Assembly (NCBI GenBank): GCA_003567725.1
Contig: PWYU01000086.1
Location: forward strand, 1-64,000
Length of the DNA stretch: 64,000 nucleotides
Source of the DNA: Syntrophomonadaceae bacterium
Lineage (GTDB): Bacteria > Bacillota > Dethiobacteria > DTU022
Direction of reading: 5' to 3'
Under the pieces are notes generated by a model, which did not search any database, was not told the DNA's origin, and saw only the letters and a list, made by a program, of their open reading frames with translations. Positions 62,362 to 64,000 of the stretch are shown here, in pieces. The stretch's first letter is position 1; every line of letters starts with the position of its first letter. The translations under genes and the position numbers were made by a program.

Positions 62362-62874
62362 ATGGCCAAATCCGGTGAAAATACGGTTAAAAGTTTTCTA
62401 GAAAGTAAAAGTCTACAGGTTGTAAAAATTCCTGAAGGGGCTATCAAGTCGGTTGACTTTAAAGTTTATAATAATGGTAAACTGCTTTGCTTTCTTGAAG
62501 AAAAAACTAGCGATTTTACCCTGCCTAAATGGAATGATGAAATGACTTTATATAATTCAATGGCAAAGCATATTTACGAATCCATAAAACAGTTTAAAAG
62601 TATTAATCCCGGTAAAATTGTTCCCAATGTTTTATCTTTAACGAATATGGCCCCGTCCAGATCATTAAATGATTTATTCATTACATTGAGCGGATACATC
62701 ATAACTCCAAAAGGTAAAATGCGCTCTATCGATAACATGAAGCGACTAGAAAAAGATCTTGACCTCATTGATCTATATCTCTGGTTTGACCACGATCAAT
62801 ACTCCGGTCACATTTGTGAAGAAGATCATTTTTCGCCAGGGCAAAAGCTTGTCCGTATTATTGGGCTTGAATAG
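62362..62874 (+). CDS. Hypothetical protein, possible PD-(D/E)XK nuclease fold
   Basis: A 170-residue soluble protein I do not recognise by name. SVDFKVYNNGKLLCFLEEKTS (about 33-53) has an Asp followed after 13-15 residues by E-x-K on a strand, the core pattern of PD-(D/E)XK nucleases. It has one long domain and no signal or membrane helix. ATG 62362 is chosen over GTG 62353 for spacing to GGGTG. It may be co-transcribed with the zinc-ribbon gene. The fold is inferred from one motif only. Confidence 0.55.
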   Translation: MAKSGENTVKSFLESKSLQVVKIPEGAIKSVDFKVYNNGKLLCFLEEKTSDFTLPKWNDEMTLYNSMAKHIYESIKQFKSINPGKIVPNVLSLTNMAPSRSLNDLFITLSGYIITPKGKMRSIDNMKRLEKDLDLIDLYLWFDHDQYSGHICEEDHFSPGQKLVRIIGLE

Positions 62875-62949
62875 AGTTTTATAAAATGTGATTTTACTGT
62901 AAAGAGAAGATCTAAATGGGTTCTTATATTTATCACTAATAACTGAAGT

Positions 62950-63576
62950 CTAATTGGGTTCATAAAGTATATTATGCTCAAGAGAAGGTTGATCATCCAT
63001 CTCCAGATCCCACCAATCTTTTCCAAGTTTACTGTCATAAATGACTCCAAATTCGCTTTTCAGCCCTCTTATGATCTGGTTATAGCGGTTCATTAATTCA
63101 ATTTTTCTTTCCTTATTGGCACTGCTGTACTCCTCTTCGATCGCCTGTAAAGCTTCTTTAGCTTTTTTCACATCTTCATCTGCAGAAGGATCTAGATCAT
63201 TGTGGTCTAAGCCCTCATTAGTTGAAGGAGCTTCTGATTCCTGGGGCTTTAGTTTTTGGTCGGGATCTGCAATAGGTAGTTCTCTATCATTAACAGTATT
63301 TAGTTCTGGGCCGGCTAATGCTGTAGATGGATCAGATTCCTGTTCAGAAGTTTCCTCTCCAGCTGTATCCACTTCATCATCATCATCATCATCATCATCA
63401 TTCTCAGGCGCTACTACAGCGCGATGGCTCATGAGCAGCCACTCAGGAACACCTCTCTTAGCAGTAAGCTCTTCCGTTTCGGATTTTTTTGCGTTTTGGG
63501 AAATGAAATCACAGCCGCTTGTTATAATAAGCAATATTATTAAGGTTAAAGATACCCTTTGCTTAAATGTAACCAT
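62950..63576 (-). CDS. Hypothetical lipoprotein with poly-aspartate tract
   Basis: A 208-residue secreted lipoprotein. The signal peptide has a basic start and hydrophobic core and ends LLIITSGC, with Cys22 as the lipid anchor. The middle is acidic and low-complexity, with eight consecutive Asp codons (about 60-67) and many Glu/Ser/Pro. The C-terminal ~70 residues are helical (KKAKEALQAIEEEYSSANKE, YNQIIRGLKSEFGVIYDS) and may be the functional part. No family is recognised. It is convergent with the preceding gene. Confidence 0.65.
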   Translation of the reverse strand: MVTFKQRVSLTLIILLIITSGCDFISQNAKKSETEELTAKRGVPEWLLMSHRAVVAPENDDDDDDDDEVDTAGEETSEQESDPSTALAGPELNTVNDRELPIADPDQKLKPQESEAPSTNEGLDHNDLDPSADEDVKKAKEALQAIEEEYSSANKERKIELMNRYNQIIRGLKSEFGVIYDSKLGKDWWDLEMDDQPSLEHNILYEPN

Positions 63577-63878
63577 GGCATTTCCCCCTTATTCTCTAAA
63601 GAATAATATCGCTTTACTGCACAGGGAAACATGATAATAAAATTATACCAATTAAGGCTCATAAGTAAAGCACCGGACTCTCATTTTTTGCCAGTTTCCT
63701 TAATGATATAGAGAATTTATTTATACAATAAATTAAACCTTAGAATGAAGTCATGTATTGCTGAATGCCCTGGAAATGGAAGGATAGCCAATAGTTTCTT
63801 AGCTGATAATAATCTAAATCTGTACAAAACAATACAGGGTAAGCTATTTGAAAAGATTTAATTTAGATTATAGACAAT
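63577..63878. other. Intergenic stretch without recognisable feature
   Basis: About 300 bases of AT-rich DNA between two minus-strand lipoprotein genes. No hairpin terminator, repeat copy or convincing promoter was seen. Confidence 0.5.
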
Positions 63879-63998
63879 TTAATTTAAGATGCTTACAAGC
63901 CATTCAATAAAATCAAATGCATCCCTGTAATCACAGCCTGTTAAAAACAGCGAACCGAACAACACTACAAAAATTGCAAATAACCAGGTTTTTTTCAT
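63879..63998 (-). CDS. Small lipoprotein (39 aa)
   Basis: The minus strand encodes 39 residues from ATG 63998 to TAA 63879. It begins MKKTWLFAIFVVLFGSLFLT, followed by GCDYRDAF, a textbook lipoprotein signal with lipobox LTGC and Cys22. Only 18 residues remain after the Cys. The ribosome site falls beyond the window edge, so the start is unproven. It may belong with the similar lipoprotein gene downstream. Confidence 0.5.
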   Translation of the reverse strand: MKKTWLFAIFVVLFGSLFLTGCDYRDAFDFIEWLVSILN

Positions 63999-64000
63999 CT

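Noticed and set aside
1-64000. CRISPR arrays, prophage or intact insertion sequences
   Set aside because: No regularly spaced repeats, no transposase or integrase reading frame and no phage structural genes were seen.

Overview
The window reads as one contiguous chromosome segment of an anaerobic, low-to-mid GC Firmicute, probably class Clostridia. The support is strong GGAGG-type ribosome sites with frequent TTG/GTG starts, rubrerythrin, GatCAB, DegV, an Rrf2 regulator, two Trk/Ktr potassium systems, a selenocysteine pathway and a large flavin/iron-sulfur electron-transfer cluster. The mix resembles syntrophic or fermentative Clostridia, but the sequence alone does not fix a genus. No rRNA, tRNA, CRISPR array, prophage or intact transposase is visible.

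Layout. 1-6 kb: ECF sigma/anti-sigma pair, ilvC (minus strand), a CTP-dependent lipid kinase-like membrane protein, an orphan OpuAC-like lipoprotein whose two half-domains are in swapped order, and a PAP2 phosphatase. 6-15 kb: rubrerythrin; a group IIC intron remnant behind its terminator; trkA-trkH behind a structured leader with terminator; holA; a C_GCAxxG_C_C protein; rpsT; and a second potassium system (ktrA-ktrB) on the minus strand. 15-25 kb: nnr, a truncated acyl-CoA dehydrogenase, hom, a geranylgeranyl-reductase-type flavoprotein, gatCAB and purA. 25-30 kb: an SbcD/YhaO-like nuclease with an SbcC/YhaN-like ATPase, an MBL hydrolase and a flavin reductase. 30-35 kb: selA-selB-selD, in which selD carries an in-frame UGA (Sec) at codon 17 that hides its true start. 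35-44 kb: an operon for an HdrCB-like protein, EtfBA, HdrA, MvhD/FlxD and FlxC-FlxB-FlxA-like proteins, a putative flavin-based electron bifurcation/confurcation machine. 44-48 kb: an RseC-like protein, asd, aroF and tyrA. 48-52 kb: Rrf2/IscR-like regulator, dodecin, DegV, bifunctional nuclease and a frameshifted MATE transporter. 52-60 kb: a peptide ABC transporter (binding protein divergent from the permease/ATPase genes), a 61-aa small protein and a class III aminotransferase. 60-64 kb: an M23 peptidase, a zinc-ribbon membrane protein, a possible PD-(D/E)XK protein and two lipoproteins, one of them only 39 aa.

The intergenic DNA is unusually rich. One ~270-290 bp repeat family (R1) has two long copies and one partial copy. 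All three lie upstream of a gene and in the same orientation relative to it (ilvC, rubrerythrin, rrf2). A second, MITE-like family (R2), with ACTACTCAGC-type termini and a GGGGACGG/CCGTCCCC hairpin, has two to three recognisable copies plus a degenerate one that seems to have supplied the start codon of the acyl-CoA dehydrogenase remnant. Two genes (the MATE transporter and the lipid kinase-like gene) look one T short in T-tracts, which may be real frameshifts or sequencing error.

Starts were moved from the longest ORF wherever a good ribosome site or family N-terminus argued for it. Functions rest on family motifs seen by eye; no database search was possible.
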